Shown one piece after another: positions 30,293 to 42,501 of a DNA stretch of 64,000 nucleotides (positions within the stretch are counted from its first letter, which is position 1; each line of letters starts with the position of its first letter). Under the pieces are notes generated by a model. The model was given only the letters and a program-made list of their open reading frames with translations. It was not told where the DNA came from and ran no database searches. Made by a program: the position numbers and the translations under genes. The stretch comes from Euptelea pleiosperma (taxonomy: Eukaryota; Streptophyta; Magnoliopsida; Ranunculales; Eupteleaceae): positions 13,138,138 through 13,202,137 of the forward strand of contig CM068544.1 in NCBI GenBank assembly GCA_035048495.1. The letters are read 5' to 3'.

Positions 30293-33200
30293 TTGCCTCA
30301 TTCGCGTATGCCCGTTTGGAATCGTCCGAACAAACGCTTGGTTCGATCTGAGAATCACGTACCTACAGTGGATCCTCCACTGAATTCTTCCCCATCTCTT
30401 TCCCCACCCGCCTCCCCCAGTACTACTACCTTTGTAGTCATGGCAGTCGAACGACCTCTTATCGAGACGTTCGCTCCTATCTCTGCCAATCCGCCCACTT
30501 GCATTGTTCTCCCACCTACTACGGCGGTACAATTTGAGATCAGGCCGCAGACGATCCAAATGCTGCCAACCTTTCGTGGTCTCCCAAGAGAAGACCCATA
30601 TTCCCATATTAGGGAATTCCAACATGTCATCCTACTTTTCAAGAATCAGAACCTTGATGATGACAATGTCCGTCTGCGAGTTTTCCCATTCTCGCTCAAA
30701 GATCGAGCCTCAGATTGGCTCTACTCCTTACCCGCTGATTCAATCAGCAGTTGGAAAGAGTTGGTGGGCAAATTCATGTCTAAATTCTACCCCATGACTC
30801 GGACCAACCAAATGAAGCAACTCATCCAGGACTTTCGACAGAAGTCCGATGAGAAATTTTTTGAAGCGTGGGATAGATTCCAAGACTACCTGACTAAGTG
30901 TCCCCACCATAGCATCGACAAGGGCAATCTTGTCCATGTCTTCTATAAGGGACTTACTGATGAGTCCCGGACCATGGTAGAGTCAATGTGCCAAGGAAAA
31001 TTCCTGCACCAAACTCCGACCGATGCATACAAATTCTTGGGAGAGTTAGGAGAAAACTCTCAACATTGGACGACTGACTCAGAGTTCAGTCGAACCACTT
31101 CGGTCCAAAGGACAACCAAGGGACATGATGCTACAGCTGATACTGAGCTTCGATCTGTCATTCAAGAGTTGAGCAAGTCAGTCTCGGCACTGGCTGTGTC
31201 TGTACAAAAGCCTACTCAACAATCTACCCCAGTCATGCATGTGGGACACGAGAGCCCTATGGAATCCTGCACCCTCTGTCTGCAACCCTCCCATACTACT
31301 GAGCATTGTCCTTTGAATGAAGGATGGTCTAATCCTCTTCAGGAAGAAGTTTGTGCTTTCAGCACATACAAACCACCCACTCAGAACTCGTATAGTCAAT
31401 CTTATCATCCGGACACGAGAAACCACCCTAACTTCTCTTGGAGGCCTCAGTCTACTCAACCACAAGCTCAACCTCCGCGTCAGCCTCAGGGCATGTATCC
31501 TCCTGGGTTCAATCAACCCAATAGGCAATTCAATCAGGGACAATACCAGCAGAATCAGTACCCATCTACTCAGAACCAGCAGTTCCAACAGGGTCAATAC
31601 TCTGGACAACAGAGCACATTTCAGAATCAGCAAAGAGTTCCCCAGAACTTTCAGAACCAACAGATTGTCCCAACTAATTCTTCCGCCTATAACTATAATG
31701 CCCCGATGAGCTCGAGTCGCGAATTGGTGCCTCAGCTCCCATTAGCTGCTCCCCAACAGTCGGTCCCCAAACCTGGTATCGAGGACCTTCTAGCTCAACT
31801 CATTACTCAATCTATGCAACGCCTAGAGCAACAGCAACAGCAATCCATGCTTCGTCTAGAGCAACGTCTAGGTAACTTGGAAGCTGAGAAGGCTAAGGGG
31901 ATCTTTCCTAGCCAACCCATTGCCAACCCTAAAGGAAATGCCAAAGGGGCAGTATATGAGATCGGATCCCAATCTCAAAGCCAGAATGAGAATTGTCAAG
32001 GGGAGGTGCAAGCTGTAACCACCCTACGATCTGGAAAAACTGTGGACATGGGAGTCCAACCACCACCGGTGCCATCTCCAGCACCCATCACTCGCACCGT
32101 GGAAACTAGTCCAAATCCTACCTCTGCTTCTTCTACCTCTGCACCAACATCAGATATCCCTGTGCAGAAATCTAAGGCTAAAGACAAATCCATTTGTCGA
32201 GTAAAGCCTCCCTTCCCGGACAGACTTGTCCAAGATAAGCGGGATCAGCAATTCTCAGAGATCTTAGACGTCTTTAAAGACGTCCAGATCAATATCCCAT
32301 TCCTTTCTGCTATCAAGCAAATCCCCTCCTATGCCAAATTCCTCAAGGACTTGTGCACAGTTAAGCGGCGTACGCATGTACCCAAAGCTGCCTTCTTGGC
32401 CGAAAAAGCTACCGCGTTCATTCAACGCAATAGTGTGATCAAACACAAGGATCCAGGTAGCCCAACTGTCCAATGTGAAATTGGTGACAACTTTAGCTGC
32501 ACTGCCTTGCTAGATTTAGGGGCTAGCGTTAACCTCATACCATTCTCGGTATATCAGCAGTTAGGACTGAAAGATATGAAGCCTACCAATGTCACCCTGA
32601 AATTGGCTGATCAGTCCATCAAGATTCCAAGAGGAATCATTGAAGATGTCCTAGTAAAAGTCGCTGACTTTTATTATCCTGTGGACTTTATCATTCTAGA
32701 CACCGAGCCGTGTCAGGATAACCGCATTCCGGTCATCTTAGGCCGTCCATTCCTTGCCACCGCGAACGCACACATCGGTTGCCGGGACGGAAACATGTCC
32801 ATTGCTTTCGGAAACCTCAAAGCTGAGGTCAATATCTTTCGTTTAATGCAACAAGATGCCGATCGCGAAGTGACCGATGAAATGTGTGCCGTTGAGAGTC
32901 TAATCCCGGACTCCACCGAAGATATTCTTAAGCAGTGTCTAGAACACTTTGGAGCTGACTTTGCAACAGAGTCAGCTATTTCTGATCTCAATGATCTTTT
33001 GGAGACTGCTCCACTGATAGAGATCCCCGCTCCTCTCATCGAGTTCGAGCCTCTGATAACCATGGCCAGAGAACCCATCCTTCCTTTACCTACTGAAGTC
33101 AAACCTCTTCAATCCGTGTCTTCTGTGACACCTATTTCTACTCCATCTGCTCCAATATTGGAGCTTAAGCCTCTTCCCACAGATCTTTCCTATGCCTATC

Positions 33201-34846
33201 TTGGTCCTAAGGAAACCTACCCTGTCATTATTGCTTCCGCTTTGTCTGCGAGTGAACGTAAGAAACTTCTTGAGCTGCTCAACGAGCACAAATCTGCGAT
33301 AGGTTGGACTATAGATGATATTCGTGGCATAGACCCCTCGGTGTGCCAACATCACATCTATCTCGAGGATGAATCCAAAACCTCTCGAGAACACCAGAGG
33401 AGGTTGAACCCCGTCTTGAAGGATGTAGTCCGGGACGAGGTCCTTAAACTGTTAGATGCGGGTATCATTTACCCCATCTCCGATAGCAAATGGGTGAGTC
33501 CTATTCATGTCGTCCCTAAAAAGGCAGGATTCACAGTTGTGGAAAATGAGAACAAGGAAATGGTAACCCAGCGCCTGAAGAAAGGGTGGAGAGTCTGCAT
33601 CGATTACCGACGACTCAACACCAACACTAGGAAGGACCATTTTCCTTTACCCTTCATAGACCAAATGTTGGAGAGACTAGCAGGTCACTCCTATTACTGC
33701 TTCCTTGATGGTTACTCAGGGTATAATCAAATACCCATCGCCCCTGAGGATCACGAGAAGACAACTTTCACCTGTCCCTTTGGCACTTTTGCCTACAAGC
33801 GCATGCCCTTTGGCCTCTGCAATGCACCCGCGACCTTTCAAAGGTGTATGATGAGCATATTCTCTGACATGGTGGAAAAATTCCTCGAAGTCTTTATGGA
33901 CGACTTCTCAGTCTTTGGGTCATCCTTTGATGACTGTCTGAACCATCTAGGGCTTGTACTTCAACGCTGTCAGGACAAGCGACTTGTCCTCAATTGGGAG
34001 AAATGCCACTTCATGGTGAAGAAGGGCATTGTTCTGGGACATGTCATTTCCCATCAGGGCATTGAGGTCGACAAAGCTAAAATCGATATCATCTCGACCT
34101 TGCCCATTCCTAAGTCCGTACGTGACATCCGGTCCTTTTTGGGACACGGAGGATTCTATAGGCGCTTCATCAAGGACTTCTCTCAAATCGCTCGACCTCT
34201 GTCCCATCTTCTGGCTAAAGACAGTCCTTTCGACTTTAATGCTGACTGTGTCAAGGCATTTGAGCGTCTCAAATCTGAGCTCACTACTGCGCCCATTATC
34301 CGTCCCCCGGACTGGACTCTACCTTTTGAGGTAATGTGCGATGCTTCTGACTACGCCTTAGGAGCCGTTCTAGGGCAGAGAGTTGACAAAAGGTCACACG
34401 TGATCTACTACGCGAGCAAAACTCTTAACTCTGCCCAAATGAATTACTCCACCACTGAGAAAGAACTCCTGGCGGTAGTCTTCGCCCTTGATAAATTCCG
34501 TCAGTACCTCTTAGCCACTAAGGTGGTTGTGTACACTGATCATGCAGCCCTTCGTTATCTCATGTCGAAAAAGGAAACCAAGCCTCGATTAATTCGATGG
34601 ATTCTCTTACTGCAGGAATTCGACCTCGAGATTAAGGATAAGAAAGGAACTGAGAATGTAGTGGCTGATCACTTGTCGAGACTGACTTTAGAGTCATCCT
34701 TCGACACCCAGCCCATCCCTGAAACCTTTCCAGATGAACAACTGTTCGCCATCTCTGTTAATCCTTGGTATGCTGACATTGTCAACTACCTTGTCACCGA
34801 AGAAATGCCTTCACACTGGTCAAAACAGGACAAAAGCCAATTCTAG
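30293..34846 (+). CDS. Athila Gag-Pol polyprotein (gag, protease, RT, RNase H)
   Basis: One 1517-codon frame for the structural and copying enzymes of the retrotransposon. The capsid region spans about residues 85-255 ([39 protein letters not shown]). A CCHC zinc knuckle [14 protein letters not shown] is at 326-339, followed by a Gln/Asn/Pro-rich stretch. Protease has DLGAS at 741-745, the usual Athila form. RT has [25 protein letters not shown] and FMDD at 1201-1204. RNase H has [12 protein letters not shown] and ends with [11 protein letters not shown]. The frame ends in TAG at 34844-34846, a few codons past RNase H, where the integrase frame begins one base out of register. Later ATGs cannot be excluded as the true start. 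Confidence 0.92.
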   Translation: MPHSRMPVWNRPNKRLVRSENHVPTVDPPLNSSPSLSPPASPSTTTFVVMAVERPLIETFAPISANPPTCIVLPPTTAVQFEIRPQTIQMLPTFRGLPREDPYSHIREFQHVILLFKNQNLDDDNVRLRVFPFSLKDRASDWLYSLPADSISSWKELVGKFMSKFYPMTRTNQMKQLIQDFRQKSDEKFFEAWDRFQDYLTKCPHHSIDKGNLVHVFYKGLTDESRTMVESMCQGKFLHQTPTDAYKFLGELGENSQHWTTDSEFSRTTSVQRTTKGHDATADTELRSVIQELSKSVSALAVSVQKPTQQSTPVMHVGHESPMESCTLCLQPSHTTEHCPLNEGWSNPLQEEVCAFSTYKPPTQNSYSQSYHPDTRNHPNFSWRPQSTQPQAQPPRQPQGMYPPGFNQPNRQFNQGQYQQNQYPSTQNQQFQQGQYSGQQSTFQNQQRVPQNFQNQQIVPTNSSAYNYNAPMSSSRELVPQLPLAAPQQSVPKPGIEDLLAQLITQSMQRLEQQQQQSMLRLEQRLGNLEAEKAKGIFPSQPIANPKGNAKGAVYEIGSQSQSQNENCQGEVQAVTTLRSGKTVDMGVQPPPVPSPAPITRTVETSPNPTSASSTSAPTSDIPVQKSKAKDKSICRVKPPFPDRLVQDKRDQQFSEILDVFKDVQINIPFLSAIKQIPSYAKFLKDLCTVKRRTHVPKAAFLAEKATAFIQRNSVIKHKDPGSPTVQCEIGDNFSCTALLDLGASVNLIPFSVYQQLGLKDMKPTNVTLKLADQSIKIPRGIIEDVLVKVADFYYPVDFIILDTEPCQDNRIPVILGRPFLATANAHIGCRDGNMSIAFGNLKAEVNIFRLMQQDADREVTDEMCAVESLIPDSTEDILKQCLEHFGADFATESAISDLNDLLETAPLIEIPAPLIEFEPLITMAREPILPLPTEVKPLQSVSSVTPISTPSAPILELKPLPTDLSYAYLGPKETYPVIIASALSASERKKLLELLNEHKSAIGWTIDDIRGIDPSVCQHHIYLEDESKTSREHQRRLNPVLKDVVRDEVLKLLDAGIIYPISDSKWVSPIHVVPKKAGFTVVENENKEMVTQRLKKGWRVCIDYRRLNTNTRKDHFPLPFIDQMLERLAGHSYYCFLDGYSGYNQIPIAPEDHEKTTFTCPFGTFAYKRMPFGLCNAPATFQRCMMSIFSDMVEKFLEVFMDDFSVFGSSFDDCLNHLGLVLQRCQDKRLVLNWEKCHFMVKKGIVLGHVISHQGIEVDKAKIDIISTLPIPKSVRDIRSFLGHGGFYRRFIKDFSQIARPLSHLLAKDSPFDFNADCVKAFERLKSELTTAPIIRPPDWTLPFEVMCDASDYALGAVLGQRVDKRSHVIYYASKTLNSAQMNYSTTEKELLAVVFALDKFRQYLLATKVVVYTDHAALRYLMSKKETKPRLIRWILLLQEFDLEIKDKKGTENVVADHLSRLTLESSFDTQPIPETFPDEQLFAISVNPWYADIVNYLVTEEMPSHWSKQDKSQF

Positions 34847-34881
34847 CAAGAGTTAAGTACTACTCTTGGGATGACCCTTAT

Positions 34882-36063
34882 TTGTATAAATACTGTCCTG
34901 ACCAGATCATTCGTCTCTGTGTCCCTGAGTCGGACCAACTCAATATCTTGTCCTCGTGTCATGACCAACCTTGTGGTGGTCATTTCAGCACTAAGAAGAC
35001 TGCAGAAAAAGTGCTGCAATGCGGATTCTACTGGCCTACACTATTTAAAGATGCCCATATCTACAGCAAAACCTGTCCTAATTGCCAGCATCTAGGCCGC
35101 ATCTCCCAGAGGAACATGATGCCCCTCACTCCCATCCAGGTCGATGAAATATTTGACATCTGGGGCATCGACTTCATGGGCCCCTTTCCCGTTTCCTATG
35201 GTTTTGAGTACATTCTCCTTGCGGTAGACTATGTATCCAAATGGATAGAAGCCATTCCCACCAAGACCAATGACCACAAAGTGGTCGTCAAATTCCTAAA
35301 GGAGTTCATCTTCGCCCGATTCGGTGCCCCTAAGGCCATCATTAGTGATGGGGGCACCCATTTCTGCAACAGGATATTCGAGCAATTAATAAAAAAGTAT
35401 GGGGTAACCCACAAGGTTGCCCTAGCTTATCATCCGCAGACTAGTGGTCAAGTGGAGGTTTCTAATCGGCAGATCAAGCAGATCTTGGAGAAGACAGTAA
35501 ATACCACTCGTAAAGACTGGTCTACTCATCTCACTGATGCTTTATGGGCATACAGAACCGCCTACAAGACCCCACTCAATATGTCTCCCTATCGTCTGGT
35601 CTTTGGGAAACCTTGTCATCTACCGGTAGAGATTGAACATCGTGCCCTGTGGGCCATTAAGAAGCTCAACTTCGACCTAGACTCCGCAGGGGAGGAGCGG
35701 AAACTTCAAATGAATGAGTTAGAAGAACTCAGAAATGATGCCTACAACTTGTCTAAGAATTACAAAGCCAAAATGAAGTGGATACATGACAAGAGCATCC
35801 TCAGAAAAGAGTTCCATCCAGGACAGAAGGTCCTTCTTTATAATTCTCGTCTTCATCTCTTCCCTGGAAAACTGAAATCTAGGTGGACCGGTCCTTATAC
35901 GGTCACAGCAGTCACACCCTTTGGGGCAATCACTATTGAGGATCCCAAGGATCACTCCTCATTCCAGGTAAATGGCCAGCGTCTTAAGCAGTTCCATGAA
36001 CTTGACGTATTGCTCATTCACACTTTTGATATCGATCTCATCGATCCTGTTTATGTCGACTGA
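34882..36063 (+). CDS. Athila integrase, separate frame
   Basis: This 393-codon frame encodes the DNA-joining enzyme of the element; the open reading extends upstream to about 34842 without ATG. The zinc region includes [20 protein letters not shown] and CPNCQ. The catalytic D, D, E residues are visible in [18 protein letters not shown] and SGQVEVSN. The C-terminal part includes [20 protein letters not shown] and RWTGPYTV, typical of Athila. It is offset by one base from the preceding gag-pol frame, so it would not be made as one polyprotein from this copy unless frame shifting occurs. No stop breaks it. ATG 34882 is only the first Met in the frame. Confidence 0.9.
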   Translation: MYKYCPDQIIRLCVPESDQLNILSSCHDQPCGGHFSTKKTAEKVLQCGFYWPTLFKDAHIYSKTCPNCQHLGRISQRNMMPLTPIQVDEIFDIWGIDFMGPFPVSYGFEYILLAVDYVSKWIEAIPTKTNDHKVVVKFLKEFIFARFGAPKAIISDGGTHFCNRIFEQLIKKYGVTHKVALAYHPQTSGQVEVSNRQIKQILEKTVNTTRKDWSTHLTDALWAYRTAYKTPLNMSPYRLVFGKPCHLPVEIEHRALWAIKKLNFDLDSAGEERKLQMNELEELRNDAYNLSKNYKAKMKWIHDKSILRKEFHPGQKVLLYNSRLHLFPGKLKSRWTGPYTVTAVTPFGAITIEDPKDHSSFQVNGQRLKQFHELDVLLIHTFDIDLIDPVYVD

Positions 36064-37962
36064 TGATCCACTCAGTCTCCTGTGCTCCAACTTGGTTGGG
36101 GGTGCCTGTCACCCCCGTTGTGTCTGGCTGAAGACGTAAAACTTAACGCTTTCGGAAAGGCAATTCCGGTATTCCTAGAGTACATGAGTCTCATGCATTT
36201 GTTATTACTGTTATATCTCTGGAAATGCAGGTACATTCATTCTTCCGATCATCAGGTACCACACACTGTCGAGTTTCTGCCGACTTGGTAACATCCTTCC
36301 TGAATCTTTGCATCATCATCATTGATTTGTTATCATTTTATGTCCCGATCATGAGCACCGAGGACGGTGCTGTATTTTGGTTGGGGGTGGGTATTTACTA
36401 AAACTCATATCTCTAAAAAAAAAAAAAAAAACTCATTTTTGGGGTGATTTCCGATGTTCTCCAAAAGTTTTCTAGAATTTCAAAAATGTGTCAAATACCC
36501 TGACTTTGATTAGCTAAAAACCTTCGTTAAGTCAGTATTGAGGATGTCAATTTTTGTTAGCGTCGAGTCAAGTCAGGCGTGACTACAGCAGGTTTGAAAA
36601 CTCAGAAAAAGTCAGAAAAACTCAGATTTGGCACAATTGTACACTATCAACATCAGAGTCATCCTAAGTTTTGAAACTCTAGAGATCCTGTGAGAATAAT
36701 TGTGGAGACCTAACCTAGTGAGCTTTCGAGCCTTTAATCATTTCAGAGAGTTATACAATAATCCTGAGTCACAAGATGACTCACTATTCTTCATGCCCGC
36801 AATATTCGTTGAGAGATCTCATTATCTTTTGATTCGATCATAAAACTCGGAACGACATCAACATTGGATTACTACGACAGAACCTTCTCTATATCCAGTC
36901 AAGACAGTATACATGATAGTACAAACCCTAGAAAATGATTTAGGCCATTTTTTCTGAACCATTCAGCCTTTTTACTCACCTGAATTATACTTCACTAGAA
37001 ACCCTTTGAACCTTTCTATAAAAGCCTTTTATTTGCAAACCCATCAACCTAAAATCCAGTCCAGCTACGAAACATGACCGGCTACCCTTATTTTGAGATG
37101 GACAAAAGAATAACTGATGTGGGTGTATCGTGAAAAAGAAAAGTAAAGAAGAAGAATCAAAAGGAAAAGAAAGTGGTTCAAGCCAAAAACAAAATATAGA
37201 AAGAAAGTATGAAGAAGAGCTGAAAAGAAATTGAGCAGTCTCAGAAATATCAAGAAAAAGAGAAAAATACGAAAAAAGGAAAAAGAACCAGATAATGGTG
37301 TTACGTCGCAGGAAAAATTCAAGAAAATGGCAATATCCTCTCAAGATCTTTGAAATCCTGTATTCCTTTATCTCTCTACACCTGACCTAAGCCTCATTAC
37401 AACCCAGGAAAGTCCTACTTGATTCTAGGATAGCATGATCATAAAATGTGGAGATTGGAGAAAGAGAAGCTATAGAGTTTGATCTGACGTTCCCGAGAGA
37501 AGTGGTATTCCAATCATGAGATCTTCTTCTGTTAAAGATGTCCTTCCTTCAAATAAAACATATGTGAGATCTTTTGCCTCTTTATATTAAATACATCTCC
37601 TCACATATAAATTGAGAGAAAAGAAGAAAACCCTTCTTGTGTGATTCTATTCTGAGTGCTAAACATGTGAGATTTGAGGTCGAGGTAGAAAAACTTAGAG
37701 GTGATCTGGAAATCTTTACTGTCGGATGATGAGAATGTTGAGCACACACACACGCAGAGTCTGACTAATCTGGGTCATGATTATCAGTCTGTAGTCTTGC
37801 CAAAACTTTCAAACTCTTCGCTAGCATGTAACTATTTTTGCATCCATTCAATAATTTGATGAACGGTGTTTTCCCGGAGCTAATATGAAAAAGTGTGCAG
37901 CATGTGCAGAGCCCTTTTAAGCTCATGTATTTCGCACTAATTGCCAAGGATTGGCAATATGC
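36064..37962 (+). other. Athila non-coding tail between integrase and 3' LTR
   Basis: 1.9 kb with no sense-strand gene and no env-like frame. It contains two internal copies of TTGGTTGGGGGT (36092-36103 and 36377-36388), a poly(A) run near 36416-36430 and a purine-rich block at about 37090-37320. Some Athila elements carry an env-like ORF here; none is visible. Confidence 0.75.
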
Positions 37963-37975
37963 TGGTTGGGGGTTG
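37963..37975 (+). promoter_or_regulatory. Athila polypurine tract
   Basis: TGGTTGGGGGT immediately precedes the 3' LTR start at 37976 and is the expected primer for plus-strand synthesis. The same sequence with one more T occurs twice upstream. Confidence 0.7.
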
Positions 37976-38909
37976 TGATATTCGCTCAAAAGTGCTTATT
38001 TTAAGCACTTATCCTGTTAGCGTTATCGCACTCTCCTACGTAAAACTGCTCTAATTATCCACTTTTCTACGTAAGAGTCTCTTGTGTTGCGTAGAACACA
38101 CTTTTCTGGACGAAATGGTATATTTGCATGCATTAAACACATTTTCGGAAGTCTAGACATGTAGTCATTCTGATAGAGTCTCATTACGCGCTTCTTCTGT
38201 CGCAGGAAACCCCGATGGGACATTTCTCGAGACTTGCGAGCCCACATTGATCAGGAAAGCCCATTATCAAAGCTTAAAGAGCCCACATGCTATGACTAAA
38301 AGATATGGGCCAACTATGAGGACCAAAAAGCCGGCCCAAAGAACGAAGAGAGCAGGAGAGCCAATGACCAAGAGACGGACCAAAGCGTTTAAAGCCACAT
38401 GAGTCAGCAAAGAATGATAGTCGACTCTACTGGAGAAGCGTGAGGATGGTCACAGTGAAGACCAGGGTTCCAGACCCTCCGCCAGTGCTTTTTTCCATTT
38501 TTTTTGATACTTTTTCTCTCATCTCTTCTTATTCTCTCTCTCTCTTCATCTCTCGGTCCTCGAATCTACTGACCTAACCCCAGAACTCCTGCCCATCGGC
38601 TCTATCTCATCTCCCTTAGCTTTCTGACCGTTGGATCTTCAATCGGACCGTTGGATCTCTCTAGATCCGTCGATCTACCAATCTGGGTCCCAATCAAGTC
38701 ACCATCCATCCGATCGCCTTCAGAATGCCTGTCACATCATCTTGTGAGACGATGGACATCATCAGTCCATGTGGGCCAGTAGCCGGGCCCATCATCATCG
38801 ACCCGCTGTCCGACCAGTTAGTGGACCCCGCGAATTTCAAAAATAATTTTAATTAAATGGGGGGTCCACTAATTGGGGAGATTCCCCATAGAAAAGTAGG
38901 TTTTTACTT

Positions 38910-38964
<55 letters not shown>

Positions 38965-40350
38965 TTTTCTTTTTCTTATTTTTTTTATTTTTTTATTTTC
39001 AAAAATCCCCTATTTCCATTAAAGGAAATAGGGAAGCTTTAAAAGGAGAAGGATAGGGGTTCGTTCAAACCCTAATCCCCCCCCTTTCTCTTCCATTCTC
39101 TCCCCCTATCAATCCCGCACGGATTCCCTCTTCTTTGGCCCCATTTTCTCTCTTCTTTCCTTCATCTTCTTCATCATCTTTGTCACGCCTTCTACCGGAG
39201 TTGCAGCCTGCAACTCCGGCTCGCAGCACCGTCCACCGCCTCCTACCTACTAGTTCCGCCGCCAAACACCACCACCAGCCCCTTGCTCACCTCTCCACCG
39301 ACCTGCAAGCCATCAATCCACATCTTCTCCACCTCCACTCACGGTGCTGCACACACCGTTCTGGTGTTGCAAACAGCAACACCGCCACCTGCCGGAAAAT
39401 ACCACCTGCCGCTGCAACCAGTCCGCCTTCATTACTCCCCGCACCACCTGCTGCTCCACCCAACGGCCAAGACCGTTATCTTCAACCTCGGCGACACCTA
39501 CCGCGACTTGCCACGGTGCTGCCCTACCCATTTCGCCTGCTGTGCACCGTTCTCTCCTCCCTGTTGCACTTTTCTCCGGGCTGCAAGTTCTCCATCACCG
39601 ACATACACCTTCTCCTCTCACTTTCCTTCTAATCCCAACCATCCTTACCCCCTTTCTGCCCTTTTTCTTTGACTGAAATAGAAAGGAAAAACCAAAAAAA
39701 AAGAGAGCCGAAAGAGGAAAAGAAGAAGAGTAGAGGAGGAACGCCTACCTGCTGCCATCCACCAGATCCGCGAGCCACTCCTCCTTCTTGCACCGCCCAC
39801 CACTACTATCTTCACAACCTTCAATATTGGTAGGTTTCCCATGGGTAAAATTTCTCTCTCTACCTATTCTATCTCTAATTTCTCTCTCTAAAAATTCATA
39901 CTCTCTCTCCTCTTATTCTCTTTCTCTCTCTAGTTTTTACGGCTTTATAGTTTAATCCTTTTAGTTCTTTTTATGTTTAGTTCGCAATTTTGATTGAGAA
40001 TATTGTAAGAAAGTTATTATTTCAATAAATTCTAGTATTACTTCATTGTGTTAGTTATTTTCTTTTTAATCTTATGGCAATTTCTTTCTCTAAAATCACT
40101 AAACATGTTTTAAATCCGATCCCTTAATCACCATTCTCATCCTTCCATCATTCTTTTTAGCAAATTCTGTGGTAAAAACCCATCATTTTATGTTCTTGTT
40201 TGCGCAACTTACCCCGAGTGTGGATCGACATCCGACACGAATCCGTATGCTAGAATATCTGAATTTTGCAGGATAAAATTGAATCAAAATTACAAATCTT
40301 GTTGGACTTAGGGTTTCCGTAACCAACGACGCGGGAAAATCCTACTTTCA
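37976..40350 (+). repeat. Athila 3' LTR
   Basis: Nearly identical to the 5' LTR across 2.37 kb. Differences seen by eye include C/T in CACATYGATCAG, two rather than three 19-bp GGACCGTTGGATCTT units, a longer AT microsatellite (38912-38955), a shorter CT run near 39880, and about eight scattered single-base changes. It ends CCTACTTTCA at 40350, followed by the TSD ACTTG. Confidence 0.95.
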
Positions 40351-40786
40351 ACTTGCCACTGTTCCTATGGCTAATATGGCTACCCAAAATCACAGCATTC
40401 CTCAATCGGCTTCTACCTTTCGAAACAACAATTATCGAGGTAACTACAACCGCAATCGCGGCAACCAACGTGCAGGGCACGTCCGACATCGTCAAATACA
40501 ACCCACTGCCAACAAATAGGACCTTGTCAATTTGTGTGGTCACAAAAATCACACAGCCAAAATGTGTTGGTTTCGCTATGAACAAGGCAATCAATCTATT
40601 GCTCCACCTAATGCACGTACAGCAACCTTCGGCTTATGTAGCAACATCAAACATGCCATGTGACCCCAACTAGTATCCTGATAGTGGGGCAAGCAATCAT
40701 GTCATGGCAGACCTCGCTAATCTTCATCACAGATCTGAATATATGGGAAGTGATCAAGTTTGAATAGATAATGGGTCCGACCTATT
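40351..40786 (+). pseudogene. Ty1/copia gag end and protease start, decayed (continuation of 25568)
   Basis: Past the Athila insertion the copia reading resumes as LATVPMANMATQNHSIPQSA and YRGNYNRNRGNQR. A CCHC zinc knuckle (first half near 40524; GHKNHTAKMC) follows, split by a one-base frame change, and then the protease start DSGASNHVMADL near 40682-40720. Stops and frame changes are frequent. The relic is cut at 40786 by a Tekay-type LTR in minus orientation. Confidence 0.75.
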
Positions 40787-42111
40787 TGTCACGCCCCAAA
40801 TCCGAGTATCCATATCCGACCCAAAAATTCATAGGTCAACCTCATACCCGAACCTAGAGGTGATCTATGAATGCATCATAATAGTTCAAGTATAACTCTA
40901 AACCACTAGGATCCATTCTCAAACAATCCAATCTATACCACAGTTCATTAAGTGATTAAACAAATTTTAGTAATTAGACCTTAGAATAAATTATTGAATT
41001 AATTATGAGAAAAATATTAAATTAATTATTTTTTTATTTTTAAACTATATGAAATTAACCCACTATGTATAAGGAAGTCTCAAACCAAAAATTGGGTCAA
41101 ACGGAGAAAATAAAATTTTATCATATTTTTTTCAGTCCTTATAGTGCACCCGGATAGTGTTGCAGTAAAACAGCTGCCATTTCTTCGTCCGATGCCCTAT
41201 TTGGCTGTTTCAAAGCCTGTTGGATATCCCTCTAAGTTGGCTACAACTCTTGTATTGAGGTTAGAGCTCAAAGATGTCATATAAAGGGTTGAGCCTAGGT
41301 CTATTTGGCTCGAGTTCAGAATAGACTAGTTCGTACCATAGTCAGTATTTGGGCCATAACTTTCTGCACATAAAGAATTTGTTAAAAATCGTTTACATCG
41401 TTGGAAAGCTAACTGACAGACATTCGGAAAGTCCTTTTGCAACAATCACAAATTCTATAAGTTACCTTACTGAAAATATGTTACAGGTCTGAAATTATAG
41501 TTCTGTCTCATACGGTATTTCTATTGCTTTTAGTCTCTCGAGTACAAAACTCGGTCTAGGTCTATTAATGGTCGATTTTCCATTATTAACCACTAATCTA
41601 TTGTCATCATATAAACAATATAATGTCAAATTATTATAGTTATTGAATAAAAATAACAAAGCATCATCCATAAGATAAAAATGGACAAGTTCCCAAAGAT
41701 AGGCCAGAACAAGCTCAAAATCAAAATTAATGATAACTAGTTTTTATCAAGAAAGCGTTTAAAGGACTAAAACACCTTCGATGCCTCCAAAGGTTCACCG
41801 TGATCACCATCATCGTACTCCTCGTCGTCGGGTACTTCCCACGAAGAGTCATATGTCGGGTTAAAGCCCAACTCATCTGTGCGGTGTCACAAAACACCGT
41901 GAGTCCTATGAACTCAGTAGTACAACGGGTAACTCCATGGCACTCTTAATCCACATATAAAGCTAACTTAGCATAATCATTGAAAGCAATGATAGAATAG
42001 AGCATGTGATAAGCAAGACAAAACAATCAATCTACAACCAATGATCTACAAGGTATGCAAAATGCGATGATGTCCCCATCCCAATAACTCAACCACTAAT
42101 GGTCTCCATCT
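40787..42111 (-). mobile_element. 3' portion of a Tekay/Del-like LTR (family B), minus orientation
   Basis: The plus strand starts TGTCACGCCCCAAATCCGAG, the complement of the family B LTR end (GGGGCGTGACA at 62994). It continues with CCGACCCAAAAATTCATAGG, GAGGTGATCTATGAATG and, near 42090-42110, GGTCTCCATCT, which align with the reverse of the solo LTR. The rest of the LTR is missing because a CACTA transposon end starts at 42112. Confidence 0.75.
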
Positions 42112-42496
42112 CACTACTAGAAAAATGACATATGGCATCGGTTAAAAATCAACGTCGTAGACATTTAGCGTCGATTTTTATTTTTGAAAAATCAACGCGA
42201 ATGTCGGTGACGCGAAAAGTCTGTGTCGGTTTATTAACTGACGTGGAAACTCAGCATAAACCGACGCCAAATTTTAATATATAGGGCATTAATTTTATCA
42301 AAAATCGGCGTTATATATTGCCATATCGTTACACTAAGTGTTATATTTTTTTTTAATATCAATTTTGTTTTTTCTCTGTCGCCTATACCCACCTACATAT
42401 CATACACACCTGTATGTCCATACACCTACTATATATCATAAATTAATTCAAAACATTTCATCCATTCACATTTACATTCAAATTAAAATGTATTTA
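42112..42496 (+). mobile_element. CACTA (En/Spm-type) transposon terminus
   Basis: Begins CACTACTAGAAAAATGACAT, the canonical terminus of plant CACTA elements, followed by subterminal inverted motifs of the GCATCGGTTAAAAATCAACG, GTGTCGGTTTATTAAC and AAACCGACGCC type. It is inserted in the family B LTR and is itself cut by the family A solo LTR (TSD at 42497). The matching far terminus was not found, so this is a fragment or the rest lies in unrecognised sequence after 48840. Confidence 0.75.
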
Positions 42497-42501
42497 ACCA
42501 C

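Larger units (their letters stand above)
26229..40350 (+). mobile_element. nearly intact Athila-type Ty3/gypsy retrotransposon
   Basis: The element is 14.1 kb, with 2370-bp and 2375-bp LTRs ending TG...CA, TSD ACTTG, a tRNA-Asp-type primer-binding site, a 1.7-kb leader, a 1517-codon gag-protease-RT-RNase H frame, an integrase frame offset by one base, a 1.9-kb non-coding tail with PPT-like motifs, and the 3' LTR. The LTRs differ at only about ten positions by eye, apart from microsatellite and 19-bp repeat changes, so insertion was recent. It lies in a copia gag relic. Gag and pol motifs, large LTRs and the tRNA-Asp site place it in the Athila lineage. The only clear coding lesion is the frame change near 34840. 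Confidence 0.95.

Noticed and set aside
36985..37344. 119-codon antisense ORF in the Athila tail, Phe/Ser/Leu-rich, membrane-like
   Set aside because: It is the complement of a purine-rich GAAAAA tract. The apparent membrane segments come from TTT/TTC runs, and there is no env or antisense-ORF similarity that I can defend.
38023..38247. 74-codon minus-strand ORF identical at 26276-26500 and similar at 1212-1400
   Set aside because: It is the antisense reading of the conserved first 270 bp of the family A LTR; repetition reflects LTR copies, not a gene.
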